Part shown: positions 6,480 to 14,703 of the stretch, piece by piece
Position numbering within the stretch: position 1 is the stretch's first letter
Layout: each line of letters starts with the position of its first letter
DNA from: CAZILN01 sp964540005
GTDB taxonomy: Bacteria; Bacteroidota; Bacteroidia; Bacteroidales; SM23-62
Reading direction: 5' to 3'
DNA length: 19,016 nt
Assembly (NCBI GenBank): GCA_964540005.1
Contig: CAZILN010000126.1
Location: forward strand, 1-19,016
Position numbers and translations under genes: made by a program
Notes under the pieces: model-generated
Database searches by the model: none
What the model was told of the DNA's origin: nothing
The model's input: only the letters and a program-made list of their open reading frames with translations

Positions 6480-8345
6480 TTAACGCTTCAGAATGATTCG
6501 TACAAGGGTATATAGCAGAATGATGAGTGAAAAGAAGTAGGCAATACGGGGGATGAAATCGCCGTGCCTGGTATAAAAGCTTATCTCGGTATTGCTGTTG
6601 AGGGTGTCTTTTATAACGTCGTCTGTCCAGTACCTGGTAGCCTGCAATATTTCTCCTTTCTGGTTGATAAAGGAAGAAGTGCCTGTGTTGGCAGAGCGGG
6701 CGACACTCCGGCGGTTTTCTATGGCCCTGAGTCGTGAGAAACTGTTATGCTGCCGGTAACCTGGGGTATCGCCCCACCAGCCGTCATTGGTTATGACAAA
6801 TATCAGGGTGGCTCCGGCATTCACATATTCGGTTACAAATTCCCCGAAAACCGATTCGTAGCAGATGGGGGTCCCGATGCGAACCGTCCCGTCCAGTGAA
6901 GGAAAACTGCTGCGGTACTCCTGGGTGCCATGGCTGCGGAAGGTGCCTCCCAGTTTCAGGGTCAGCTTACGCAGGAACTTCAGGTACTGCGTATAAGGCA
7001 TTTTTTCAACCCCAACCACCAGTTTGGATTTTTTATATACAGGGATCCTGCCGGTGGAATCGATCTGTATGGATGCATTAAAGCTGTCATAATACATATC
7101 GGTGTTGCTGAGCTGCCTGGCTGTTGTGCTGACCGAATCAGGATGCAGATAGCGTTTATAACAGGTCATTCCCACAATAAACTGCGCCCGGGGGTACTGT
7201 GTCATGAACTCTTTCAGCTGCATAATGCTTGGATTCCCGTCCATATTGTGCAACCAGACATTATCGTTGATGAATGTTTCAGGGGCAACAATATAGTCTG
7301 TGGTTTGGGTGGTTTTCCTGGCGGCAAGGTCAAGCATTTTTTTCATCTGGCTCTCCATATCCATTCCAAAGAATTTTTCATTATAGGGATCAATATTGGG
7401 CTGGACGACCACAATCTCCACAGGGTCTTCTTTTTCAGTATAGGTATAGAACCGGATCAGTGAAATGCTGATAGGCAGGATCAGCAGAAGGCTCCAGATT
7501 ATCAGGACAGGCAGCAGCCCGGGACTGTTCTGCTCGTGTGCCTGGCCGTTGGTGGCGATGTTCTTCCCGTACGCCTGTCCGTTTGCAGATGTGATGCTTT
7601 GTCCGCTGGTGGCGATGTTCTTCCCGTACGCCTGTCCGTTTGCAGATGTGATGCTTTGTCCGCTGATGGCTGTGTTCTCCCCGAATGCCTGTCCGTTTGC
7701 AGATGTGATGCTTTGTCCGCTGATGGCTGTGTTGCTTTGCCCGTTGCTTTGCCCGTTGATATGTCCTGCGCGGCCACTCTTCCTGTCGTAAAGCCTGCTG
7801 CGAATAAAATTGTTCAGCAGGTAAAAGGCAATGACATTTGAAAGGAGAACCCAGAGGGTCCCGCCAAATGCCCCTGTATATTCGTACCACTGGATAAGGT
7901 GGATGTCGTTGGCAAATCCGTTCCCCAGGTTGAGCCAGGGCCAGGTGATTTCACCGTTCATGTAAAAATGTTCGTAGACCAGCCAGTAGACGATGAGGCC
8001 GAAGTAACCCGGACCGTCGCCTGCATTGCGGCGGGTGATATGGAAGAGCCACATAACGATGGACATTAGGAAGGAGTTGATAATCAGCGCCATGAACATC
8101 CCCAGGGGTGAAGCGTTCCATATCCACCAGGTAGTGAGCCCGTTCCAGATGAAGAAGGTGAAAAAGGAGTAGAGATAGAATTTATGCGGACGGTTGTTTA
8201 TTTTATCCCTGTAAAGCTGGTCCTCCACCGAGAGCAGGGGAACCAGGGCAATCATAAGTAAGAGTCCTGTGCCCCACTGGGACCATGCAAGTGTAAGCAG
8301 CAGTGCGCTGAAGAGGCAATAAAGTATGAAGCGTTTTTTATCCAT
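6480..8345 (-). CDS. lnt: Apolipoprotein N-acyltransferase with an expanded loop
   Basis: Lnt transfers a fatty acyl chain to the N-terminal Cys of lipoproteins in the inner membrane, the last step of lipoprotein maturation. Counting from the ATG at 8345 the protein has 621 residues, against a usual 510-550. An upstream TTG at 8387 is in frame but would add a poor leader. The N-terminal third has several membrane spans. The nitrilase domain has the triad Glu356 (VAPETFIND), Lys439 (YKKSKLVVGVE) and Cys495 (GTPICYESVFGEF), so it looks active. A final span follows (FSLIILLYTLVRIIL). The excess length comes mostly from a 19-residue repeat at about residues 196-272, just before the span preceding the nitrilase domain. 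By standard Lnt topology that loop is cytoplasmic. Confidence 0.93.
   Translation of the reverse strand: MDKKRFILYCLFSALLLTLAWSQWGTGLLLMIALVPLLSVEDQLYRDKINNRPHKFYLYSFFTFFIWNGLTTWWIWNASPLGMFMALIINSFLMSIVMWLFHITRRNAGDGPGYFGLIVYWLVYEHFYMNGEITWPWLNLGNGFANDIHLIQWYEYTGAFGGTLWVLLSNVIAFYLLNNFIRSRLYDRKSGRAGHINGQSNGQSNTAISGQSITSANGQAFGENTAISGQSITSANGQAYGKNIATSGQSITSANGQAYGKNIATNGQAHEQNSPGLLPVLIIWSLLLILPISISLIRFYTYTEKEDPVEIVVVQPNIDPYNEKFFGMDMESQMKKMLDLAARKTTQTTDYIVAPETFINDNVWLHNMDGNPSIMQLKEFMTQYPRAQFIVGMTCYKRYLHPDSVSTTARQLSNTDMYYDSFNASIQIDSTGRIPVYKKSKLVVGVEKMPYTQYLKFLRKLTLKLGGTFRSHGTQEYRSSFPSLDGTVRIGTPICYESVFGEFVTEYVNAGATLIFVITNDGWWGDTPGYRQHNSFSRLRAIENRRSVARSANTGTSSFINQKGEILQATRYWTDDVIKDTLNSNTEISFYTRHGDFIPRIAYFFSLIILLYTLVRIILKR
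7551..7721. repeat. 57-bp in-frame tandem repeat inside lnt
   Basis: Three units of exactly 57 bp at 7551-7607, 7608-7664 and 7665-7721, with degenerate partial copies to about 7760 and shortened ones near 7541. They encode 19-residue units of the form NTAISGQSITSANGQAYGK. The block GTTTGCAGATGTGATGCTTT is identical in all three. Because 57 is a multiple of three, the repeat keeps several other frames open as well, which creates long spurious ORFs on both strands here. Confidence 0.92.
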
Positions 8346-8682
8346 GAGAACTGCGGCTGGCGGACCACTGGCAGATCGCCTGAGCAAGCCTAAAATATTT
8401 TGAAATACGAATTAACAAAAAGATTCAGATAAAAACGTACTTTTTCAGAGTATAACTGAGAAAAGTTATAACTTATTTCGATCACAACCAGAAAAGGTCA
8501 GGTTTAATATATGACTGTCTGTTTTAGTACGTGGCCAATAACAGTGTTTTCAGCACTTTGAAAATTGTACTGGATTTAGTACAAAACAGGTTAAAATGTA
8601 TTAAATATAAGACACTTTTCGAATGTCTTAAATAGACTATATCCAAAATTATGTAGTGCCATCGAGGCCACACCCGGCATAG
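8346..8682. other. 337-bp gap between lnt and the EamA gene
   Basis: No credible gene is seen. It holds three inverted repeats: AGTATAACT/AGTTATAACT at 8449-8457 and 8464-8473; CTGTTTTAGTAC with GTACAAAACAG at 8519-8530 and 8579-8589 (one bulge); and TAAGACA/TGTCTTA at 8608-8614 and 8624-8630. The last follows the EamA stop on the minus strand and may be a weak terminator, although it lacks a long T run. The lnt promoter should be in this stretch, but no convincing box was found. Confidence 0.5.
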
Positions 8683-9552
8683 TTATTTATTTACCAGGTA
8701 AATCCCCAGCAGGATAACGCCTATCCATAAAAACTGCAGCATACCGATTGTTTCCCCGTCAAAGATCCCCCAGAGGATTGCAAACACAGGAATGATATAG
8801 GTAACCGAGGATGCAAAGAGGGTTGTGGTGAACTTGATAAGATTGTTGAAGATCAGGACTGCCAGAACAGAACTGAACAAAGCAAGTATGCCGATATATC
8901 CCAGGTTCAGAAGATGATTTTCAGTCTGGAGGGCCGGGGTCCAGTCAGAGAACAAGAGGTAAATCCCCGATAGCGGACCGATGAAAATGAACGAAAGGGA
9001 AGTAATCTCCATACTGGTCATATCTTTCAGCTTATATTTTACCTCATTTACATTGATCCCGTAACAGATGGTTGCCAGCACAACAAAAAGGGCATAGCCG
9101 TTAATGTCCGAAAATATATGTTCCCCGCGTCCGAGGATCAGTCCAAGTGCCCCCACCAGCCCGATAAATATCCCCAGTATGCTTATCCATTTTGCCCTGC
9201 TCTTATATATCAGCATACCGACAATCAGGGTGAATAGCGGAGTAAGGGAGTTCAGCATCCCTGCAAGGGATGAATCTATCCTTGTCTGGGCCGTGGTGAA
9301 AAGGAGCGCCGGTATACCGAATCCTATGAATCCTACAATGATCAGCGAACGCAGGTTGTTCCTGTTAACGACTTTTAAATTCTTGATGGTAAAGGGAAGG
9401 ATGAAAATGAAGCTCAGGAACATCCTCAGTGCAGCCACCTGCAGGTTGGAATAGGATTCCAGCCCCTTTTTCATCAGGATGAAGGAACTCCCCCAGATCA
9501 GTGAGAGCAGCATCAGGGTTGCCAGCTGGGAGGGTTTTCTTTCGAGATTCAT
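8683..9552 (-). CDS. EamA/DMT-superfamily transporter
   Basis: A protein of 289 residues, the usual length for a ten-span drug/metabolite transporter made of two EamA repeats. The first repeat begins LATLMLLSLIWGSSFILMKK, the classic 'iWGssf' motif, and continues with the AALRMFLSFIFILPF helix. The second half starts around GYALFVVLATICYGINV and ends in FLWIGVILLGIYLV. It is an inner-membrane exporter of small metabolites; the substrate cannot be told from sequence. ATG start at 9552. It diverges from the LysE-type exporter across about 140 bp that hold a long GATC palindrome. A TATCTTTA box on the minus strand at 9572-9579 is a plausible promoter. Confidence 0.9.
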   Translation of the reverse strand: MNLERKPSQLATLMLLSLIWGSSFILMKKGLESYSNLQVAALRMFLSFIFILPFTIKNLKVVNRNNLRSLIIVGFIGFGIPALLFTTAQTRIDSSLAGMLNSLTPLFTLIVGMLIYKSRAKWISILGIFIGLVGALGLILGRGEHIFSDINGYALFVVLATICYGINVNEVKYKLKDMTSMEITSLSFIFIGPLSGIYLLFSDWTPALQTENHLLNLGYIGILALFSSVLAVLIFNNLIKFTTTLFASSVTYIIPVFAILWGIFDGETIGMLQFLWIGVILLGIYLVNK

Positions 9553-9571
9553 GCCAGGTTTTGAGAAGGCG

Positions 9572-9579
9572 TAAAGATA
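9572..9579 (-). promoter_or_regulatory. Candidate -7 box of the EamA gene
   Basis: Minus-strand TATCTTTA matches TAnnTTTG at seven of eight positions, about 20 bp before the ATG. The -33 position would fall at the edge of the GATC palindrome (9594-9645), with no clear TTG. Confidence 0.35.
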
Positions 9580-9593
9580 GCTAATTTAATAAA

Positions 9594-9645
9594 CCGATCG
9601 GATCGATCGATCCGATGAATCGATCCGATCGATCGATCCGATCGG
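9594..9645. repeat. GATC-rich perfect palindrome between divergent exporters
   Basis: Two perfectly complementary 19-bp arms, 9594-9612 (CCGATCGGATCGATCGATC) and 9627-9645, flank a 14-base spacer. The element contains nine GATC sites, at 9596, 9601, 9605, 9609, 9622, 9627, 9631, 9635 and 9640. It lies exactly between the two divergent promoters. An in-frame ATG at 9615 falls in its spacer, but translation from there would only read the palindrome as MNRSDRSIRSG, so it is not taken as the LysE start. Confidence 0.9.
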
Positions 9646-9653
9646 GTTGGGTA

Positions 9654-9684
9654 TTGTCAGGTATAATTAGTTTCTTTACTTTTT
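9654..9684 (+). promoter_or_regulatory. Candidate promoter of the LysE-type gene
   Basis: TTG at 9654-9656 and TACTTTTT at 9677-9684 are 20 bp apart. This fits the Bacteroidota layout of a -33 TTG and a -7 TAnnTTTG with one mismatch. Transcription would start near 9690, almost at the proposed GTG start codon. Confidence 0.45.
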
Positions 9685-9692
9685 ATAAGAAT

Positions 9693-10319
9693 GTGGAACT
9701 TCAATTGATCTTTAAAGGAGTCATAGTAGGACTACTGGTTTCTGCCCCCCTTGGGCCGATTGGTGTTTTATGCATACAACGGACCCTGAACCGGGGAAGG
9801 ATCTCGGGATTCATTTCCGGCATAGGTGCAGCCGTTGCTGATACCATTTTTGCCATTGTTGCCGCACTGGGCCTTACTATCGTGGTAAATTTTATTCAGC
9901 AGCAACACTTTTATTTTCAAATAATCGGGGGCTTGTTTGTGCTTTATATCGGGGGTAAGATCTTTTATACCAATCCTATCAAGCAACTGAAGTTGCAGAG
10001 ACTGGGTAAAACCAACCTGTCACAGGATTTCTTCTCCGTCCTGCTGTTAACCCTTTCAAATCCAATGGCCATTTTTCTCTTCTTTGCCATCATGGCAGGC
10101 ATGCATGTTGCTAATGACCAACTGTCTGTAATCCAGATTCTTATTCTTATTTTGGGCGTCTTCGGAGGATCGGCCCTGTGGTGGTTCTTCCTGAGTGCTA
10201 TGGCTAACAAATTCAGAAAAAGGATACGCCTCAGGAGTATCTGGTGGATGAATAAGATAACCGGTACGGGCATATTCATCTTTGGTTTGTTCCTGATAGT
10301 AAGTGTTTGGATTTTTTAG
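9693..10319 (+). CDS. LysE-family exporter
   Basis: A protein of 208 residues from a GTG at 9693, a normal length for LysE/RhtB exporters. The start of the family is visible right after it: GVIVGLLVSAPLGPIGVLCI, then QRTLNRGRISGFISGIGAAVADTIFA, and LTLSNPMAIFLFFAIMAG in the second half. These are the conserved 'P-G-P' and 'NP' helices. It exports amino acids or similar small solutes across the inner membrane. An ATG at 9615 is in frame, but it lies in the GATC palindrome and would add 26 residues without family similarity. The near-leaderless arrangement with the promoter at 9654-9684 makes the exact start uncertain. It diverges from the EamA exporter. Confidence 0.87.
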   Translation: MELQLIFKGVIVGLLVSAPLGPIGVLCIQRTLNRGRISGFISGIGAAVADTIFAIVAALGLTIVVNFIQQQHFYFQIIGGLFVLYIGGKIFYTNPIKQLKLQRLGKTNLSQDFFSVLLLTLSNPMAIFLFFAIMAGMHVANDQLSVIQILILILGVFGGSALWWFFLSAMANKFRKRIRLRSIWWMNKITGTGIFIFGLFLIVSVWIF

Positions 10320-10322
10320 CTG

Positions 10323-10359
10323 GCAGAACCGTATCTGTATTTGCAGAACCGTATCTGTA
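10323..10359. repeat. Two direct copies of a 17-bp word
   Basis: GCAGAACCGTATCTGTA occurs at 10323-10339 and again at 10343-10359 (20-bp period), just after the LysE stop. The rest of the gap to 10501 shows no gene. Two TAnnTTTG-like words, TATATTTA (10462-10469) and TAGATTTC (10473-10480), could serve the next gene, but neither has a clear -33 TTG. Confidence 0.7.
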
Positions 10360-10500
10360 AATATTTACCCCTCAGCCGCATAGCAAACATCCTTCAAAAC
10401 CGTGGAATTTCCACACCCGATTAATAGGTATTAAAACATCCGGGGATTAACCTTTTTACCTTATATTTACCTTAGATTTCACAAATCCCTAAAGGTTTTT

Positions 10501-12312
10501 ATGAAATTAATCAACACTGAGGATCTGTTAAATGCGGCCAGGTTCAGGGGAGTAGCGGGAGAGAGTGCAGCCAAGGTACTGATGCTGCTGAGCCGTTTCC
10601 AGAGGATCAATAAGATCTATTCCCGTAATGCGCATAAGGAAGGGCTGGAATTCACCGATGCCATAATCAAAGAACTGGAGATTAAATGGGAGGTCAGCCC
10701 GGAGGAACTCAAGAACATCCCTGAAACAGGTCCTTTTATTACCATATCCAACCATCCTTTCGGGGGTATCGACGGACTTTTGCTTATTAAACTCATTGCC
10801 TCCATCAGGAAGGATTACAGGGTCATGGCAAATTTCCTGCTTCGGCGGATGGAACCGGTTCAGGACTATATTTTTGCTGATAATCCTTTTGAGAGATCCG
10901 GCGCCGGCAAATCAAACCTGACCTACATCAAGGAACTGCACACATACCTTGAAGAAGGTAAGCCCCTGGGCGTCTTTCCGGCCGGCGATGTTTCCAGGTT
11001 CAATCCGGATGAAAAAGAAATTTCAGACAGGCAATGGAACTTCCAGGCTATAAAGATGATCAAACGGGCCGGAGTTCCTGTGATCCCGATATATTTCAAA
11101 GGCAGCAACAGCAGGCTTTTCCACATACTGGGGCGCATCCATCCGCGCCTGCAAACAGTCAAGCTGCCAACAGAATTGTTTAAACAAAAGAAACGGGGGA
11201 TCCGGATCCGCATTGGCAGTCCCATTTCAATGAAGGAACAAAATGAATTCAGCGATATTTCAAGATACGGGCGCTACCTGAGGGCCAAGACCTATGCCCT
11301 GGGTACTACCCTTGAAGTCCGCAAATTCTTTACCCTGGGAGGCAGGAGGCTGAAGAGTGAGGAACCCATCATTGACCCGGTTAATACCGGAAAACTCGAA
11401 ACCGAGATAGCCCAGGTAGCAAGCATCTATTCCCTTTTCAAGAGCAAGAATTACCAGGTCATGTGTGTGCCCTCAATTGAGATACCTAACATAATGAACG
11501 AGATCGGGCGGTTGCGTGAGGAAACATTCAGGGGAATAGGAGAGGGGACCAACCAGCAGATGGATGTAGATGAATACGACCTCTACTATCACCAGTTATT
11601 TATCTGGGATGAGGAAGAAAGTAAGATCGTAGGAGCTTACCGGGTAGGTATGGGAAAGGAAATACTTGAACTGTACGGGATAAGGGGCTTTTACCTGCAA
11701 AGCCTGTTCAGGATGCACCGCAGGTTCTATCCTGTACTGAGCAAATCACTGGAACTTGGCAGGTCATTCATCGCCAGCGATTACCAGAAAAAAGCCATGC
11801 CCCTGTTCCTCCTCTGGAAAGGCATCCTGTATTTCCTGATCAAGAACCCTGAATACCGGTATCTGCTCGGACCGGTAAGCATAAGCAACCGGTTTTCCGA
11901 TTATTCAAAGGCCTTGATGATCAAGTTTATCAGGGATCATTACTACAATAATCATTTTGCGCGTTTCATCCATTCGAGAAAGAAGTTCAGGATAAGGATA
12001 CAGAGTACCGAAACGGATATCATCATTGGTGATTCCAGTGACATCAATAAGCTCGACAAGCTGATCAAGGACATAGATCCCATACACTACAATATGCCTG
12101 TCCTGTTAAAGAAATACCTGAAACTGAATGGCAGGATCATAGGTTTCAATATTGATCCCAAGTTCAATAACGCCCTCGACGGACTGATGCTCCTTGATCT
12201 CTTCGACGTTCCTCCCGAAACCATCGCAGCCCTTTCTAAGGAAATAAATGACAATTCTTTACTGGAGCGTTTTTCCTTCAACGGGGTAAAGATGATGAAT
12301 GCGATATCATAA
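10501..12312 (+). CDS. olsF: OlsF-like bifunctional aminolipid synthase
   Basis: A protein of 603 residues with two acyltransferase domains. Residues about 60-290 are PlsC-like: NHPFGGIDG with His85 and Asp91, then FADNPFERSG, GVFPAGDVSRF and VPVIPIYFKG. Residues about 300-500 look like the OlsB/GNAT family (Acetyltransf_5): RLREETFRGIGEG, IVGAYRVGMG, ELGRSFIASDYQ, LLGPVSISNRF. The same order occurs in OlsF of Serratia and Flavobacterium. There the C-terminal half N-acylates ornithine with a 3-hydroxy fatty acid and the N-terminal half adds the second acyl chain. Bacteroidota also make glycine or serine-glycine lipids with related enzymes, so the head group is not certain. The spacing from His to Asp is five residues, not the four of classical PlsC. 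It appears to be transcribed alone. Confidence 0.85.
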   Translation: MKLINTEDLLNAARFRGVAGESAAKVLMLLSRFQRINKIYSRNAHKEGLEFTDAIIKELEIKWEVSPEELKNIPETGPFITISNHPFGGIDGLLLIKLIASIRKDYRVMANFLLRRMEPVQDYIFADNPFERSGAGKSNLTYIKELHTYLEEGKPLGVFPAGDVSRFNPDEKEISDRQWNFQAIKMIKRAGVPVIPIYFKGSNSRLFHILGRIHPRLQTVKLPTELFKQKKRGIRIRIGSPISMKEQNEFSDISRYGRYLRAKTYALGTTLEVRKFFTLGGRRLKSEEPIIDPVNTGKLETEIAQVASIYSLFKSKNYQVMCVPSIEIPNIMNEIGRLREETFRGIGEGTNQQMDVDEYDLYYHQLFIWDEEESKIVGAYRVGMGKEILELYGIRGFYLQSLFRMHRRFYPVLSKSLELGRSFIASDYQKKAMPLFLLWKGILYFLIKNPEYRYLLGPVSISNRFSDYSKALMIKFIRDHYYNNHFARFIHSRKKFRIRIQSTETDIIIGDSSDINKLDKLIKDIDPIHYNMPVLLKKYLKLNGRIIGFNIDPKFNNALDGLMLLDLFDVPPETIAALSKEINDNSLLERFSFNGVKMMNAIS

Positions 12313-12368
12313 CATCTGAAGACGCAACCATAATGTGCAATTTTTCATCTCTTAAGAAATAGCCCCGG

Positions 12369-12815
12369 ATGAAATCCAGGTATATTATTGGTGTAGCATT
12401 CATTTCGATTATTTGTTGCTGCGAGAGGCTTAATAATCAGCCTCAATTATCTGTTGATCAGATAATCTATGGTGACTGCAAGCAGGGAACAACAAAATCA
12501 GAAAATACAGAGTATATAGAATACAGAACAGCGCAAAAACAATATTTACAGATCAATCATATGAATGTATGGTTTAATTGCGAACCAGGTAAAATATTGG
12601 TAGATGCCGAAATAGGCAATGATACTATAGTTATCAATGAAAATGAACAAAGTTCAGAGGCAAATTGTATTTGTCCTTACGATTTATCCTACCGGACCGG
12701 ACCGATGGCTTATGCACAGTATGTGATAGTGATCCGCAGAGGTGGGGGAGTTTATACCATGTTCCCGGTTGACTTCAATTCTTCAACTGACGGTGTTTAT
12801 GATATAGAATATTAA
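12369..12815 (+). CDS. Small exported protein, probable lipoprotein
   Basis: A protein of 148 residues. A hydrophobic leader (RYIIGVAFISIICCC) ends in three cysteines. One could be lipidated, but none has the ideal small residue before it, so lipidation is uncertain. The mature chain has a further Cys pair (EANCICPYDLSYRTG) and a strand-like C-terminal half (AYAQYVIVIRRGGGVYTM). This pattern resembles small Bacteroidota envelope lipoproteins with an immunoglobulin-like fold, but I do not recognise a family. It starts 56 bp after the OlsF-like gene and its codons are more AT-rich. Function unknown. Confidence 0.7.
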   Translation: MKSRYIIGVAFISIICCCERLNNQPQLSVDQIIYGDCKQGTTKSENTEYIEYRTAQKQYLQINHMNVWFNCEPGKILVDAEIGNDTIVINENEQSSEANCICPYDLSYRTGPMAYAQYVIVIRRGGGVYTMFPVDFNSSTDGVYDIEY

Positions 12816-12890
12816 GGCCTCAATCAAAACCTGACAGACGGATATTCTAAATAATTTATAATCAGGACAATAATTAAACATTAGCTCGAA

Positions 12891-13877
12891 ATGAAAACAC
12901 TGATTCAATGCCTCAGGAGTTTCATTTGTTTTGCAGTGTTCCTGGCAATTTTATCATTAACGGCCTGTGATGATTCACCGGGTGGAGATGTTTCAGATGA
13001 TTTCTTTATTTCCGGTCTGACAATGGATAATTACCCGGAAGTAAACGGCTCTACCTCCACTGAACCGCTGCAGATGCTTATTGCCTGTAAATTACTCGAT
13101 GTTGAATATGCCTGGGTCTATACCTCGTTCATGTATAATTATCCCTACCACCTGATGCCGGCATGTGACGAAAAGCCTGAAACAGGAAGATTTATAACTG
13201 AACACATTGTCCATAGGGGTACTCATACTTCATTCGTATGGCTTATAGATAAAAATACCGATCTTATCCTGACTGCGCGCACCGCATCAGATGACGAATA
13301 CCATATGGCAGACAGCCTCGGTGTTTCCCTGGTTGAAACCCCCATAGCTATAGATGCCTTTATTTTCCTGGTTAATAATCATAATCCTGTTACTTCTTTA
13401 TCAACTGAAGAGATCCAGGATATATATACAGGTAATATTACCCTCTGGAATGAAGTTGGCGGTAACAATACTTCAATCAACCCATATATGAGAAACCGGA
13501 ATTCCGGCAGCCAGGAGCTTATGGAGTCCCTGGTCATGAAAGACCTGGACATGCCGGATCTGCCTGACATGATAGCTTACGGAATGATAGGACTTATAAA
13601 TTTGATAGAATATGACAGGGAGGGATTGGGATATTCCGTTAATTATTATACCCGGTATATGATACGCAGCGACAGTGTAAAAACTATTGCTGTTGACGGG
13701 GTTTACCCGGATTACAATAAGCTGAGAGACAAGAGCTATCCTTATACCACTGATGTATTTGCAGTGATCCGTGCGGACCAGGACAAATCTTCCACTGCAT
13801 ACAAATTATATGAATTGCTTACCACCGCATCAGGACAGGCCGTAATAAACGAAAGTGGTTATATCCCTTATTATTAA
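12891..13877 (+). CDS. PstS-like substrate-binding lipoprotein
   Basis: A protein of 328 residues. The leader ends in the lipobox LTAC (Cys26), so it is a lipoprotein. The body has the phosphate-type periplasmic-binding fold (PBP-like domain). An early NGSTSTEPLQMLIACKLL segment resembles the 'GSTS' anion-binding loop. VNNHNPVTSLSTEEIQDIYT and NITLWNEVGG match the PstS signature 'NPV.xLt.eql.xIftGxitnW'. The RNRNSGSQELMESLVM segment would supply the second binding loop. No permease or ATPase gene is next to it, so it may work as an orphan receptor or supply a transporter encoded elsewhere. Phosphate is the family's usual ligand but is not proven here. Confidence 0.83.
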   Translation: MKTLIQCLRSFICFAVFLAILSLTACDDSPGGDVSDDFFISGLTMDNYPEVNGSTSTEPLQMLIACKLLDVEYAWVYTSFMYNYPYHLMPACDEKPETGRFITEHIVHRGTHTSFVWLIDKNTDLILTARTASDDEYHMADSLGVSLVETPIAIDAFIFLVNNHNPVTSLSTEEIQDIYTGNITLWNEVGGNNTSINPYMRNRNSGSQELMESLVMKDLDMPDLPDMIAYGMIGLINLIEYDREGLGYSVNYYTRYMIRSDSVKTIAVDGVYPDYNKLRDKSYPYTTDVFAVIRADQDKSSTAYKLYELLTTASGQAVINESGYIPYY

Positions 13878-14008
13878 ATCATTCTTCCCGGTTTAACTAT
13901 CCCTTAACAATACCTTCAGAACAATTTACCTTACTTTGTCATTTAAAGAGACAAACAGATCTTTATAGCATTAATTCAATTATTAAATACAACTTAAACT
14001 ATACTAAA

Positions 14009-14665
14009 ATGAAAGCAATAGCATTAGCAGTATTTTCAATCTTACTAATATCGGGGGCAGCAGCAAGTAACACTAATCCTGATAATTCCGGCAATACAGA
14101 TGGCAAAACCGGTTCATCCATGATGAGTGATGCCGGTTATATGGTGGTAAGCTCTGATTCAAAACTCAACTGGATCGGTAAAAAGACCGGGGGTGAGCAT
14201 CATGGAAGCGTAATAATAACCGAAGGAAATTTCCAGGTAAGTGAAGGTAAGATGGTAGCAGGAGATTTTATTATTGACATGACTTCCATAAGTGTTGAAG
14301 ATTTAACAAGCGGAGTCATGAACAAAAAACTGGTAAATCATCTCAAGAGCGAAGATTTCTTCAATACCGAATCACATCCCAGGGCGTATTTCAAAATGAC
14401 AGAAGGCAAATTTGTCGAAGGAGATGATGATCAGACTGACCATTACCTGGTTACAGGTTCTCTGACCATTAAAGATATCTCACATGATATCAGCTTCAAT
14501 GCTTATGTTAATCAGGACAGAAGTATGATCAAAACTGATGAGATCGTGCTTGACCGTACCAAATGGGATGTGAATTATAAATCGAAGTCAATATTTGCCG
14601 GGCTTGCAGATAATTACATCCATGATGAGATGTATATTTCTATTGAACTGGCGGTTATTAAATAA
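14009..14665 (+). CDS. YceI-family periplasmic lipid-binding protein
   Basis: A protein of 218 residues with a signal peptide of about 20 residues (MKAIALAVFSILLISGAAAS). It has the YceI lipocalin-like pattern: DSKLNWIGKKTGGEHHGSV, GDFIIDMTSISVEDL, HLKSEDFFNTESHPRAYF, SLTIKDISHDISF and LDRTKWDVNY. Family members bind isoprenoid or amide lipids in a long barrel, and many respond to stress; the ligand here is not known. TTACTTTG at 13931-13938 is a possible promoter box. The M19 dipeptidase gene follows 37 bp later and may be co-transcribed. Confidence 0.92.
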   Translation: MKAIALAVFSILLISGAAASNTNPDNSGNTDGKTGSSMMSDAGYMVVSSDSKLNWIGKKTGGEHHGSVIITEGNFQVSEGKMVAGDFIIDMTSISVEDLTSGVMNKKLVNHLKSEDFFNTESHPRAYFKMTEGKFVEGDDDQTDHYLVTGSLTIKDISHDISFNAYVNQDRSMIKTDEIVLDRTKWDVNYKSKSIFAGLADNYIHDEMYISIELAVIK

Positions 14666-14674
14666 ATTTGTAAT

Positions 14675-14703
14675 TTGCACGATCCCAATAAAATACCGTG
14701 CAA
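14675..14703 (+). promoter_or_regulatory. Inverted repeat touching the dipeptidase start codon
   Basis: TTGCACG (14675-14681) and CGTGCAA (14697-14703) are perfect complements around a 15-base loop. The last base is the A of the ATG. If transcribed it could fold over the ribosome entry region; if not, it could be an operator. Confidence 0.4.

Noticed and set aside
7435..7890. Long open frames on both strands over the lnt repeat (also 7465-7791, 7502-7777, 7536-7841)
   Set aside because: They exist because a 57-bp repeat keeps every frame open. The lnt frame has the catalytic residues and membrane spans, while the others give repetitive, basic or Cys-rich peptides with no family signal.
9615..9692. 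ATG at 9615 as the start of the LysE-type gene
   Set aside because: It lies in the spacer of the GATC palindrome, and the extra residues only translate the palindrome and the promoter region. Family similarity begins right after the GTG at 9693. It cannot be fully excluded.
14595..14702. Upstream ATG extending the dipeptidase into the YceI gene
   Set aside because: It would put 36 unrelated residues before a clean lipoprotein signal that starts at 14703.
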